Source: Acidobacteria bacterium RIFCSPLOWO2_12_FULL_68_19 (GTDB taxonomy: Bacteria; Acidobacteriota; Vicinamibacteria; Vicinamibacterales; UBA2999). Taken from it: 64,000 bases of DNA. The position numbers were made by a program, and so were the translations under genes. Positions 16,679-26,013 of the stretch are shown here, in pieces (positions within the stretch are counted from its first letter, which is position 1; every line of letters begins with the position of its first letter). The notes beneath the pieces are model-generated. The model worked only from the letters and a program-made list of their open reading frames with translations. It did no database searches and was not told the origin of the DNA. The stretch spans positions 16,402-80,401 of the forward strand of contig MELF01000041.1 of assembly GCA_001767525.1 (NCBI GenBank). The letters run 5' to 3'.

Positions 16679-17900
16679 CGACTGGGTTTGGCTCCTCGGG
16701 CTGGACGATTTCTGCAACTGGCTCATCAGCGCAGCGTGATCGGCACTGGTCGGTGTCGAGCTATGCATCGCGATGGGCGTTGATGCGTCACTCGACACTG
16801 GTCCGCCTACCGGCCGTCACGACTGGCTCGCGTCCCAGCGTCTGAACCTCCTGATTCGTAGTAGTGACCCGGAAGATCAATCGGATGCGACGAAGAGCGA
16901 TGAAGATCCGAACGATCAATAAGTTCCGGCGATCCGCCGATCGATAATCGATCATTGTAAATGAACGTGACAAAGCATCTCTTGAGGGGGCTGCGTCACA
17001 ATCCACGTCACAGCTCGGCCATCGCCTGCGCTTCTTCTCTACTCGAACCCGCTCCGCGACGTTCCTTCCCAGTGGCCCCTTCCTAGACGTAAGTCTGTTG
17101 TTCATGGAGGGCCCCGAACGTAAGCACGATGCATGTCAGCGGCGGGGCAACCGCGCCGCGGACGGTTCCGGCGGCGTCCGCAGCCGCCTGCCAGGCATCG
17201 CGCACGGCCCCGTCATGCCGAACATCATCGACTTACATCGAGCGCGATCTCAGTAGACGCGGTAAGCGGGTGATGACGGCAGGCTGCTGATGGGACTTGA
17301 CCTGGCTGAAGCAGTACGGCTGTTGTGAAAGGCGCGGGCGCGGCACGCCTCAGGGCCCCCGCCTTGACCCGTCGGATATACCGTCTGGGCCCATGGAGCA
17401 GTGTGGTAGTCGCCTGTTCAACCAAGGTCGAGCAGCTGGTGTGGGCCGCGGCCGGGCTCCTCGGGTGGGCGGTCGACGCGGGCGCCGCCACTGGTCCAGG
17501 AGATCTCGCTGCACCTCTCGTCGCCGATCAGATCGGCAGCACGCGTGTGCCGACACCGCCAGGGCCTGGTGCCGGGCCGGTGACAACGATCGTGCTTCGT
17601 GGCACACCGATGTCGGAGCGGGCGTTCGACTCGCCCTTCCCGGCAACGGGGGTACGACGCGTGTCGATATCGCGCGGGGCCTTCGAGACAGGCGGGTCGC
17701 GCTCTCCGCCGGTTGGCAAGCGCCGTGGCCGGGTCGATAGTGCGCATGACCGGCCCTGTTGTGAACTGACCTACCATTCCACGCACCGCTGCTTCCACAC
17801 GGTGGCTAGTCGGGGGACAACCCCATTGCGACGATGCGCCACGCCGGAATGGCTCCGATCAAAGGAGGCCTCATTCAGAATCCTCCGCCGGTCAATCGCG
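16679..17900. other. Gene-poor stretch with no recognisable gene
   Basis: Frames longer than 90 codons exist here on both strands, but none shows a protein family, a ribosome site or codon use like the neighbours. The part from about 16800 to 17000 is visibly richer in A and T than the rest of the window. The stretch ends at the sigma-54-type promoter at 17901. It may hold decayed genes or an undescribed RNA; I could not identify either. Confidence 0.5.
16939..16953. repeat. 15-bp palindrome GATCGAT-A-ATCGATC
   Basis: A 7-bp inverted repeat around a single central base, inside the A/T-richer part of the gene-poor stretch. The size suits a dimeric regulator's operator, but no nearby gene start supports that. 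Confidence 0.3.
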
Positions 17901-17916
17901 TGGCACGGGCCATGCA
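17901..17916 (+). promoter_or_regulatory. Sigma-54 (RpoN) promoter candidate
   Basis: TGGCACGGGCCATGCA: full -24 TGGCAC, GG and GC dinucleotides separated by exactly 10 bases, and a -12 ATGC against consensus TTGC. The predicted start is about 17927, giving a 32-base leader with AGGAGGAG before the ATG at 17959. Position and sequence both fit. Confidence 0.75.
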
Positions 17917-17958
17917 CCCAGTGAGAGTGAGTCAAGTCGGCTGACAGGAGGAGAACAT

Positions 17959-18111
17959 ATGCTGTGGACCATCTTCATGATCTTGTTGGTGCTGTGGGCG
18001 CTAGGGATGGCGAGTGCCTACACGATCGGCGGATATATTCACGTCCTGCTCCTCATCGCCGTGGCGGTGGTGCTCATCCGTGTGATCCAGGGACGAAGCC
18101 CGGCCCTCTGA
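17959..18111 (+). CDS. Small lmo0937/DUF5670-type membrane protein
   Basis: 50 residues from ATG 17959 with a strong AGGAGGAG site. The protein begins MLWTIFMILLVLWALGMASAY, has a TIGGYIHVLL turn, a second hydrophobic helix and ends IRVIQGRSPAL. This two-helix pattern is that of the lmo0937 family, tiny membrane proteins often induced by stress. It is preceded by a sigma-54 promoter candidate and followed 9 bases later by another small gene. Confidence 0.88.
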   Translation: MLWTIFMILLVLWALGMASAYTIGGYIHVLLLIAVAVVLIRVIQGRSPAL

Positions 18112-18119
18112 GGACGCCC

Positions 18120-18317
18120 GTGCGCCACGGATCCTTGACCCGTCTGGTGCTTCTGACCGTGGCCGGCGCGGCGGCCAGAGTGTTCTATACGTGGCTCCTC
18201 TCGGGTCCTTCGAAGGCGTCAGCCTCCGTGGACGACACACTGGACGCCTCGTTCCCTGCCAGCGACCCGCCCTCGTGGACATCGACGACGGCGGGAGCTG
18301 GAATCATTCGCCGCTGA
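18120..18317 (+). CDS. Small membrane protein with SFPASDPPSW motif
   Basis: 65 residues from a GTG at 18120, with GAGGA (overlapping the upstream stop) as ribosome site. One hydrophobic segment (LTRLVLLTVAGAAARVFYTWLL) is followed by VDDTLDASFPASDPPSWTST. The D-x-x-L-x-x-S-F-P-A-S-D-P-P-x-W motif recurs in many very short bacterial proteins of unknown function, usually near stress genes. Likely cotranscribed with the DUF5670-type gene. It overlaps the end of the convergent gene at 18304 by 14 bases. Confidence 0.7.
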   Translation: MRHGSLTRLVLLTVAGAAARVFYTWLLSGPSKASASVDDTLDASFPASDPPSWTSTTAGAGIIRR

Positions 18318-18744
18318 CGGGCGCGTCAGCGCGACGTGTCGAGCGCACGAGGGCACTTACCCGTCGACGCAGTCCGGACTCGAGCGCGCGGCGCACCTGG
18401 CTCCACACCGTGTTCACGACCGCGCCCACTGCCTTGTTCACGGAGTCGACTGTCGCCATCGCGCGACGCGTGCGGAGCTCGACGCCGTTGACGAGGGCGC
18501 TGGCTCGATGAACGGCTGCCTGCAACTCGGTCATGAGCTGCCGCGCCTGGTTCCCCAGCTGCTGCGCCTCACCCAGCAAGGGGGCCACACGCTCCGACTC
18601 GAACCTGGCTGCCGCCTGTGATAGGTGTCCTACGGTGCGTTTCAACCAGATGGCGGCGACGACGAGCGCAATCATCTGCGCAGCGCCCAGACCGACGAGA
18701 ATGCCCAGAAGAACGTTAGTGGTGTCGAGCTGCACACGCTCCAT
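18304..18744 (-). CDS. DUF948-like membrane-anchored coiled-coil protein
   Basis: 146 residues from ATG 18744. One N-terminal transmembrane helix (VLLGILVGLGAAQMIALVVAAIWL) is followed by a long amphipathic helical region rich in Ala, Glu, Gln and Arg (LSQAAARFESERVAPLLGEAQQLGNQARQ, split here only by function), the shape of DUF948/YoxC-type stress proteins. The C-terminus is basic. A longer in-frame extension to 18903 would run through the sigma-54-like site, so the shorter start is preferred. Confidence 0.75.
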   Translation of the reverse strand: MERVQLDTTNVLLGILVGLGAAQMIALVVAAIWLKRTVGHLSQAAARFESERVAPLLGEAQQLGNQARQLMTELQAAVHRASALVNGVELRTRRAMATVDSVNKAVGAVVNTVWSQVRRALESGLRRRVSALVRSTRRADAPVSGE

Positions 18745-18886
18745 GGTCAGCTCGTGCGATCGATCTTCATCACGTCCAACAGCGCATGGCAAGGCGAGCC
18801 GGGAGGCCCTGTAGAGCCTCCCGTCCAGAGAGATGGGATGTGTGTCGTTCCGCAGAGCGCCGAACGAGCGGGGCTGTCGATTGATA

Positions 18887-18902
18887 TGCCAGCGCGATGC
18901 CA
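18887..18902 (-). promoter_or_regulatory. Sigma-54 promoter candidate for the DUF948-like gene
   Basis: On the minus strand the site reads TGGCATCGCGCTGGCA: -24 TGGCAT, 10 bases between GG and GC, -12 TGGC (one mismatch to TTGC). The predicted start is near 18876, leaving a 132-base leader before ATG 18744. Weaker than the sites at 17901 and 20046 because the -12 element deviates. Confidence 0.5.
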
Positions 18903-18941
18903 ACGGCGACCGGCCGACGATGGGCTCACGATTGCCACGAC

Positions 18942-19994
18942 TTACTGCGTGGCGTTGCGCGCCGAGTAGCGTCCAAGCGTGTCCGGAAAGGCCCGGATGG
19001 CGATGGGCGCAGTGACCGTGTTGTCCTGCAACACCTCTTTGGCTGTGACGCCTGCGCCGTAGACATCGCGCATGTCATCCTTGCTCGGCTTGACGACGAC
19101 GCCCTTGAGTTCGAGGCCGGCAAAGAGCCCCTTGCTGCGCGAATAGGAGAGGATCTTGGCGTTGAGCTTCAGATCGGTAGCCGCGCCGGCCTGCCGACCG
19201 ACGGGCCCGGCGGCCACGGACGCGTCGCCGCCCAGCGTGAATTCGTTCGACAGCAGGCTATTCAGCCCGTCGGTGTTCATGAACAGCATCACGAAGTCGG
19301 TCGCCTGCGCGCCGATCTGGAGTCCGATGCTGCCGCCGCCCAGATTGAAGAACGCCGGAGCGCTCCAGCCCTGTGCGGTGCGGCAACTGGCCACGCCACG
19401 CCCACCGCGCCCGCCGATAATGAACCCGGCCTGGATCACCGCCGGAAAGACCGCCACACATTCGGCATCCGCCAGCAGGTCCATGGGAATCCCCTTGTCG
19501 GGCGTGTCCATGATCTCGCGAAAGACACGCGCGGCCTTGTCGGATTGGCCCACCTCATCCTCGAGGTTCTGCTGAGCCTGCGGGTGCGCGACCGTGCCCA
19601 CCGCCAGCGTTAAGAAGAGCACGCCGACCGTTCTGATAATGGACTTGATGTTCATTGCGTCCTTCTTCTCCTGTGGCGTGGAGGCCGAGTTGGCAGCGGT
19701 GGCATAGCGTTCCACCTCATGGGCGCCGCGCGCCACGGCCTGGGCGACCTCGTCCCGGACGCCCTGCCCTTTCAGGCTGAGCTCGTCGACCGCGTCGCCG
19801 ACACGGACCTTGGCCTGCTGGTACTGTTCGGACGCGCGTTGACCAATCCGCTTGGCCGCATCGGTCATCCGACCGTGAAGCTCTCCAGCCGATCGTGGCG
19901 CGAGCCACATCGCCAGGCCGGCGCCGACGCACGTGCCCGTCAATAGTCCGATCGCGAAGCCGTAGTGTGAGTGTTTCTGCGTGTCTGGGTCCAT
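18942..19994 (-). CDS. YtxH-like protein fused in frame to a lipid-binding SYLF (Ysc84) domain
   Basis: 350 residues from ATG 19994 (AGGAG site). Residues 1-113 are a YtxH-type protein: one transmembrane helix (YGFAIGLLTGTCVGAGLAMWLAP) and an amphipathic tail. No stop follows. The frame continues through Met114, which starts an apparently complete signal peptide (MNIKSIIRTVGVLFLTLAVG) and a SYLF domain (AECVAVFPAVIQAGFIIGGRGGRGV, GGGSIGLQIGAQATDFVMLF, SKGLFAGLELKGVVV). The second Met at 19655 has its own GGAGAAGAAGGA site. Either two products are made from one frame, or the YtxH stop was lost. SYLF proteins bind phosphoinositides or membranes. Confidence 0.85.
   Translation of the reverse strand: MDPDTQKHSHYGFAIGLLTGTCVGAGLAMWLAPRSAGELHGRMTDAAKRIGQRASEQYQQAKVRVGDAVDELSLKGQGVRDEVAQAVARGAHEVERYATAANSASTPQEKKDAMNIKSIIRTVGVLFLTLAVGTVAHPQAQQNLEDEVGQSDKAARVFREIMDTPDKGIPMDLLADAECVAVFPAVIQAGFIIGGRGGRGVASCRTAQGWSAPAFFNLGGGSIGLQIGAQATDFVMLFMNTDGLNSLLSNEFTLGGDASVAAGPVGRQAGAATDLKLNAKILSYSRSKGLFAGLELKGVVVKPSKDDMRDVYGAGVTAKEVLQDNTVTAPIAIRAFPDTLGRYSARNATQ
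19653..19655 (-). other. Internal in-frame start of the SYLF protein
   Basis: The ATG at 19655-19653 (minus) is preceded by GGAGAAGAAGGACGCA and opens a signal peptide, so an independent 237-residue exported SYLF protein (18942-19655) is expected even if the long fused form is also made. Confidence 0.65.
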
Positions 19995-20045
19995 GTTTTG
20001 ATGCTCCTGTTGAGTTCGACGGTGTCCTGATCTCTGTCCTGTATG

Positions 20046-20061
20046 TGCACACTGCGTGCCG
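20046..20061 (-). promoter_or_regulatory. Sigma-54 promoter candidate for the YtxH-SYLF gene
   Basis: The minus strand reads CGGCACGCAGTGTGCA: GGCAC at -24, 10 bases between GG and GC, GTGCA at -12. The predicted start is near 20035, 41 bases before ATG 19994. It is divergent from the plus-strand site at 20222. Confidence 0.7.
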
Positions 20062-20221
20062 TGCTGCGAGTGCGCGCGCGACACCAAGGCATCAGAACCA
20101 CCACGCCGATGTGACTCGGTATTTGTCCTTACCCCCCCCACGTCCACCTACAATCTCCACTGGCCTGCTCACTTCTGCCCTCCGGCCGCTGAAATCAACG
20201 GCGTTCCGGCGCTGCAGCGCA

Positions 20222-20237
20222 TGGCCCACCTCTTGCC
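20222..20237 (+). promoter_or_regulatory. Sigma-54 promoter candidate for the glycine-zipper gene
   Basis: TGGCCCACCTCTTGCC: GG and GC separated by 10 bases, exact TTGC at -12, TGGCCC at -24. The predicted start is near 20248, 51 bases before ATG 20299. Together with the minus-strand site at 20046 it forms a back-to-back pair in a 304-bp gap that also holds A/T-rich DNA suited to a bending protein. Confidence 0.65.
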
Positions 20238-20298
20238 ATAGGGATGGGAGGTAGGAACGGAATGACCCAAAAAGAGTTTCGGTTTACTGGAGGGCTGT

Positions 20299-21081
20299 AT
20301 GAAACAACTCGTCATCGCCGCGGCGATGATCATCTGTCTGGTGTCGCTGGCCGCCGTCGCCTCAGCCGACACGTTGATCCTGAGAAACGGCACGCGCGTG
20401 AACGGCAGGGTGGTGAGCATCGCCGAACGGACGATTACTTTCGAGGACGGGTCTGGCGTCTCGCGTCGCTACAACGCGGACCGGGTGGACGCGCTCGAAT
20501 TCACGCTGCCAAGTCAACGCGATGCCGCCGCGCGGACGGGGAGCAGCAGCCCGAGGTTCGAAGTGCTCCCCGCCGGGACGGAGCTGACGGTTCGAACGGC
20601 TGAAGAGATCGATTCCTCGACCGCCGTCGTGGACCAGACGTTCTCGGCCGTCGTTGAGCGCGACATCCTCGGAGAGTCGGAGAGCGTCGTCATTCCCGCA
20701 GGGTCCCATGCAGTGCTCGTCGTGCGGGAGATCTCGTCCGGTGGAGTGACGGGCAGCCCCGACATCGTGCTCGATCTGCAATCGATGACGGTCGGGGGGC
20801 GACGGTACCTCGTGAGCACGACGGACCTGAAGCAGGACACCGGCACCGGTATCGGCGCGAACAAGCGGACGGCCCAGACCATCGGTGGGGGCGCCGCGAT
20901 AGGTACGATCATCGGCGCCATCGCGGGCGGTAAGAAGGGTGCGGTCATCGGCGTCCTGGTGGGCGCGGCCGGCGGGGCGGGAGTGCAGGTGCTCAACAGG
21001 GGCAAGGACGTGCGTGTGCCCGCGGAAACGCTGCTCACATTCAAGCTCAGCACGCCCGCAAGTCTTCTGGCCGAACGCTAG
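20299..21081 (+). CDS. Exported glycine-zipper protein
   Basis: 260 residues behind GGAGGG. Signal peptide (MKQLVIAAAMIICLVSLAAVASA), then a small beta segment (TLILRNGTRVNGRVVSIAERTI) of the kind seen in periplasmic Sm-like or SH3-like domains, a central beta-rich domain (GTELTVRTAEEIDSSTAVVDQ, AGSHAVLVVRE), and a glycine zipper near the C-terminus (IGGGAAIGTIIGAIAGGKKGAVIGVLVGAAGG, quoted only to show G spacing). A paralog without the N-terminal segment is the lipoprotein at 32658. Likely membrane-associated in the periplasm. The M48 protease follows after 9 bases. Confidence 0.82.
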   Translation: MKQLVIAAAMIICLVSLAAVASADTLILRNGTRVNGRVVSIAERTITFEDGSGVSRRYNADRVDALEFTLPSQRDAAARTGSSSPRFEVLPAGTELTVRTAEEIDSSTAVVDQTFSAVVERDILGESESVVIPAGSHAVLVVREISSGGVTGSPDIVLDLQSMTVGGRRYLVSTTDLKQDTGTGIGANKRTAQTIGGGAAIGTIIGAIAGGKKGAVIGVLVGAAGGAGVQVLNRGKDVRVPAETLLTFKLSTPASLLAER

Positions 21082-21090
21082 TGTCCGGCC

Positions 21091-22590
21091 ATGAACAGAC
21101 GATTCGCGCGCGTCCTGCCCGCCGCCGGCGTCGGCGTACTGCTGTCGATCGCCGCGCTTGGCGGGCAGGCCGTCATTACAGCGCCGAGTAACAAGTACAC
21201 ACCGGCGCAGGACGTGGAGCTCGGGCAGAAGGCGGCGGCGGAGGTCGACAAGGAGCTTCCGATGCTCCGCGACGGGGACGTGACGTCGTTCACGTCGTCG
21301 ATCGGGCGGCGACTGGTCGACGCGATCCCTCAAGAGTTGCGACATCCTGAGTTCCGTTACCGGTTCCAGGTCGTCAACGTGCGGGAGATCAACGCGTTCG
21401 CGCTGCCTGGCGGGCCGATGTACGTCAACCGCGGCATGATCGCGGCGGCGCACACCGAAGGCGAGGTGGCCGGCGTGATGGCCCACGAGCTTAGCCACGT
21501 CGCGCTGCGGCACGGCACCGCCCAGGCCACCAAGGCGACGAAATACGAGATCGGAACGCTCATCGGTGCCGTCGTCGGCTCCATCATCGGCGGCAACGTC
21601 GGAAGCGCGGTGGCGCAGGGCACGCAGTTCGGGCTCGGCACGGCATTTCTGCGATTCAGCCGTGAGTTCGAGCGTCAGGCCGATCTGCTCGGCTCGCACA
21701 TCATGGCCGACGCCGGGTACGACCCGATCGAGATGGCCAGCATGTTCAAGACGATCGAGAAGCAGGGGGGCTCGGGCGGCCCACAGTGGCTGAGCAGCCA
21801 TCCGAATCCAGGAGACCGCTACGCGTACATCACACGCGAAGCGTCGCTGCTGGAGGTGCAGGACCCGGTAAACGATACGCGCGCGTTCACGAAGGTGCAG
21901 GCGCGCCTGAGCCAGATGCCGCCGGCGCCGACCACCGAAGAGGCGACCCGGAAGGCGGCCGGTCGCGGCAGCGCACCCGTGCCCGACGGACGTCTCGAGC
22001 CCGGTCGCGTGGCGCCGCCCTCGTCAACGTACATCGTGTATACCGAAGGCGACCTGTTTCGCGTCAGCGTGCCATCGAACTGGCGCAAACTGCCCGGCGG
22101 CAACACAGTCGTCTTCGCGCCAGACGGGGCCTACGGCAACGCAGGCGGGCAGGCTGTCTTCACCCACGGCATAGAGTTCGGGGTGACCCGTAACCAAGCC
22201 CGTGACTTGCGGGCTGCGACCGACGATCTCGTCGTGTCACTTGCGCAGACCAACCCGAATCTCAGTCAGCCCTCTGGCTACGATCGGGTGATGATCGGCG
22301 GCCGACAGGGCCTCCACCTAGTGATCTCGAACGTGTCGGAGGCGACCGACCAGCGAGAACGCATCGCTATGTTCACCGTGCTGCTGCCCGACACCAGCCT
22401 CTTCCACGCGCTCGGAGTCGCGCCGAGCGACCGCTTCCGGGACTACGAAAGCACGTTCCGAAAAATCGTTGGATCGGTCCAGCTCATGAATGAAACCGTG
22501 AAGGCTAACTTCGCGCCGAACCGGCCGCAGACCCGTACGAAGGCGGGAGAATCAACTTGCCGCTTGGCGTTGGATCGGGCCTCGTGCTGA
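21091..22590 (+). CDS. Exported M48-family zinc metalloprotease (BepA/YfgC-like)
   Basis: 499 residues. Signal-like N-terminus (RFARVLPAAGVGVLLSIAAL), then the M48 catalytic core: zinc motif HELSH (His132, Glu133, His136) followed by VALRHGTAQ, and the third-ligand motif FSREFERQADLLGSHIM. A glycine-rich segment sits between (GAVVGSIIGGNVGS). The C-terminal 180 residues form a separate domain (YIVYTEGDLFRVSVPSNWRKLPGG) resembling stress-induced lipid/OM-related domains. Soluble periplasmic M48 proteins act in outer-membrane quality control. Probably cotranscribed with the glycine-zipper gene under the 20222 promoter. Confidence 0.9.
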   Translation: MNRRFARVLPAAGVGVLLSIAALGGQAVITAPSNKYTPAQDVELGQKAAAEVDKELPMLRDGDVTSFTSSIGRRLVDAIPQELRHPEFRYRFQVVNVREINAFALPGGPMYVNRGMIAAAHTEGEVAGVMAHELSHVALRHGTAQATKATKYEIGTLIGAVVGSIIGGNVGSAVAQGTQFGLGTAFLRFSREFERQADLLGSHIMADAGYDPIEMASMFKTIEKQGGSGGPQWLSSHPNPGDRYAYITREASLLEVQDPVNDTRAFTKVQARLSQMPPAPTTEEATRKAAGRGSAPVPDGRLEPGRVAPPSSTYIVYTEGDLFRVSVPSNWRKLPGGNTVVFAPDGAYGNAGGQAVFTHGIEFGVTRNQARDLRAATDDLVVSLAQTNPNLSQPSGYDRVMIGGRQGLHLVISNVSEATDQRERIAMFTVLLPDTSLFHALGVAPSDRFRDYESTFRKIVGSVQLMNETVKANFAPNRPQTRTKAGESTCRLALDRASC

Positions 22591-22622
22591 TGGAGTCCTC
22601 ACACAAAGCCCAGTAACTGACC

Positions 22623-22811
22623 ATGACGAGCCCGCCTCGTGCCATCTGGCGTGCTCTCGTGCCTGCGTGGTTCGTGTTCGTCGGGGTGGTGGCCCTGTGT
22701 TGGCTGCCACCGCCGACCGTCGCGATGGGCGCACTGCTGCTCGTGATCACGACAGTCCTCATCCCGTCGCTTGTGTTCGCCGTTGACGGCTGGGAGACGA
22801 CACGCAGGTAA
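22623..22811 (+). CDS. Small two-helix membrane protein
   Basis: 62 residues starting MTSPPRAIWRALVP, with two hydrophobic helices (AWFVFVGVVALCWL and MGALLLVITTVLIPSLVFAV) and a polar tail WETTRR. No family is recognised. It lies 32 bases after the protease gene and is probably part of the same unit, but no clear ribosome site is seen. Confidence 0.55.
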   Translation: MTSPPRAIWRALVPAWFVFVGVVALCWLPPPTVAMGALLLVITTVLIPSLVFAVDGWETTRR

Positions 22812-23530
22812 GAGCGTCGCTGGCACGATGCGTGCAACGCACGAGCTCGCGGCCGTTGGTCGAAAGAGGAGAAGTGGGTTCGCGCTATTCCTGAGTTTGG
22901 CGAGTTCCCTGCTGGCTCATCGTTCGATGCGAAATGCCGTGACCGAACACGCCGTGGCGCATTGCCCGCTATTGCCCGCTGGCTCAGCAGAATCGCACCT
23001 GACGCCACGTCCATCGACGTCAGTCGATCCGGGCTGTCACGGTCGCCACGCGCGATGCTTGTCAACCGCCACTGGCAATGATTGCCTTCCACTTCACGTC
23101 ATTGAGACGTACCTGTGCACAACTGAACATCGCGCGTTTCACAAAAGGCGTACATTGAATAGGACAGCTTTCCTGAGTCCTGATCGTCCGCACCTTCCGT
23201 TCCTACCGGGTCAGTCCTCACCAAAGCCCTCTCGAAAGGCATATGCGTGGCATCGTCCGACATTCCGCAGGCGCACGCTCTCATTCCGGGCGCGTACGAG
23301 CGGAACACATTGACGCACCGACAGATGGGTTCGATGGGCGGTCCCCCGTTTGGCTCGACGGACATACCGATAGGCCCCAGCTCGTTGAGTGCGGCGACGG
23401 TGGCCGATCGCGAGATGGAGGGCGGCGGCGGGGTGAGTCAGCGGCCGCGTCGCGTCGCCCCACAGCCGCAGGCCGCTGTAGCGCCTGCGGATAGAGCACA
23501 CAAGACGTGTCGGTCAACAGGAGTGCATTC
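22812..23530. other. Non-coding stretch with one promoter candidate
   Basis: No convincing coding frame. It contains the sigma-54-like site at 22821 and a short duplication (ATTGCCCGCT twice, near 22961-22982). The rest could be a long leader for the zinc-ribbon/GroES unit, or decayed sequence. Confidence 0.5.
22821..22836 (+). promoter_or_regulatory. Sigma-54 promoter candidate upstream of the GroES/GroEL unit
   Basis: TGGCACGATGCGTGCA: exact TGGCAC, 10 bases between GG and GC, GTGCA at -12. The predicted start is near 22847. The next likely gene begins only at 23531, so either the leader is nearly 700 bases or the site serves an unrecognised short transcript. Confidence 0.6.
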
Positions 23531-23806
23531 ATGGTCTCCACTGTGGTGGCGCCTCGCCCGTCGCTGAATACGCCGTCCACGCCCGCGCCTGAACTCGTCG
23601 GGCTCGCGGTGTGCCCCTCGTGCCACACGCAGGATCGCAGCATGACGAACCTTGCCGTCAGCGCAGGCGCTGACTGGCAGTGTTCGCGGTGCGGCTCGCG
23701 GTGGGACGCCGTGCGGCTGGCAGCCGTCGCTGCCTATGACCTGTGGGTGTCAGAGCGCACGGCCGCGTCAGTTCATCCCGCAACCCATGCCAGAGGCGAC
23801 GTATGA
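23531..23806 (+). CDS. Small zinc-ribbon protein
   Basis: 91 residues from ATG 23531 (AGGAG site; an in-frame GTG at 23507 is possible). It has two Cys pairs, CPSCHTQD and CSRCGSRWD, spaced 22 residues apart, forming a zinc ribbon, followed by a helix (VRLAAVAAYDLWVSER). The N-terminus is Pro/Ala rich. Function unknown. Its stop overlaps the next gene's ATG (ATGA), so the two are coupled. Confidence 0.75.
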   Translation: MVSTVVAPRPSLNTPSTPAPELVGLAVCPSCHTQDRSMTNLAVSAGADWQCSRCGSRWDAVRLAAVAAYDLWVSERTAASVHPATHARGDV

Positions 23807-23979
23807 GCATCACGATGATCGCGCCAACCGAGGACGTCGTCCATGCCGAACGCTGGCGGCAGTGGCAATCGGCCTTCGCGGAGGGCAGCCGCAAGACCGC
23901 CACACGAGTGCGGATCGTGTTCACCGTAGTCCTGACTGCCCTGGCCATCGCGTGTGGCGTGCAGCTCCTTTCTCCGTAG
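23803..23979 (+). CDS. Small single-pass membrane protein
   Basis: 58 residues, start ATGA overlap with the zinc-ribbon gene. A polar N-terminal half (EDVVHAERWRQWQSAFAEGSRK) is followed by one transmembrane helix (IVFTVVLTALAIACGVQLL). No family recognised. The coupling suggests it works with the zinc-ribbon protein. Confidence 0.7.
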   Translation: MSITMIAPTEDVVHAERWRQWQSAFAEGSRKTATRVRIVFTVVLTALAIACGVQLLSP

Positions 23980-24052
23980 GCCTGGGCCGACGCGGCGACG
24001 CGCACGCAACGTCGCCCCACACATTCACACCCGTTGCTTGGAGTCCACGTTC

Positions 24053-25938
<1,886 letters not shown>

Positions 25939-26013
25939 CCCGCGACCCTGGCGGCGCGCGACGCGATGCGGTTCGCCGGTCTCCCCGCAAGCGCCGCCAC
26001 CCGTCGTGCGAGA

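Noticed and set aside
16788-17105. 105-codon minus-strand frame in the A/T-richer patch
   Set aside because: No ribosome site, no recognisable family, strongly basic mixed composition.
17325-17924. 199-codon plus-strand frame before the DUF5670-type gene
   Set aside because: No ribosome site, no domains, and it runs through the sigma-54-type promoter at 17901.
19995-20147. N-terminal extension of the YtxH-SYLF frame
   Set aside because: The extra 51 residues are His/Arg/Gln-rich and lie across the sigma-54-type site at 20046, whereas ATG 19994 has an AGGAG site.
23238-23251. AGGCATATGCGTGGC as another sigma-54 site
   Set aside because: Spacing is right but both boxes deviate (AAGGCA and TGGC), and such weak hits are expected by chance in GC-rich DNA.
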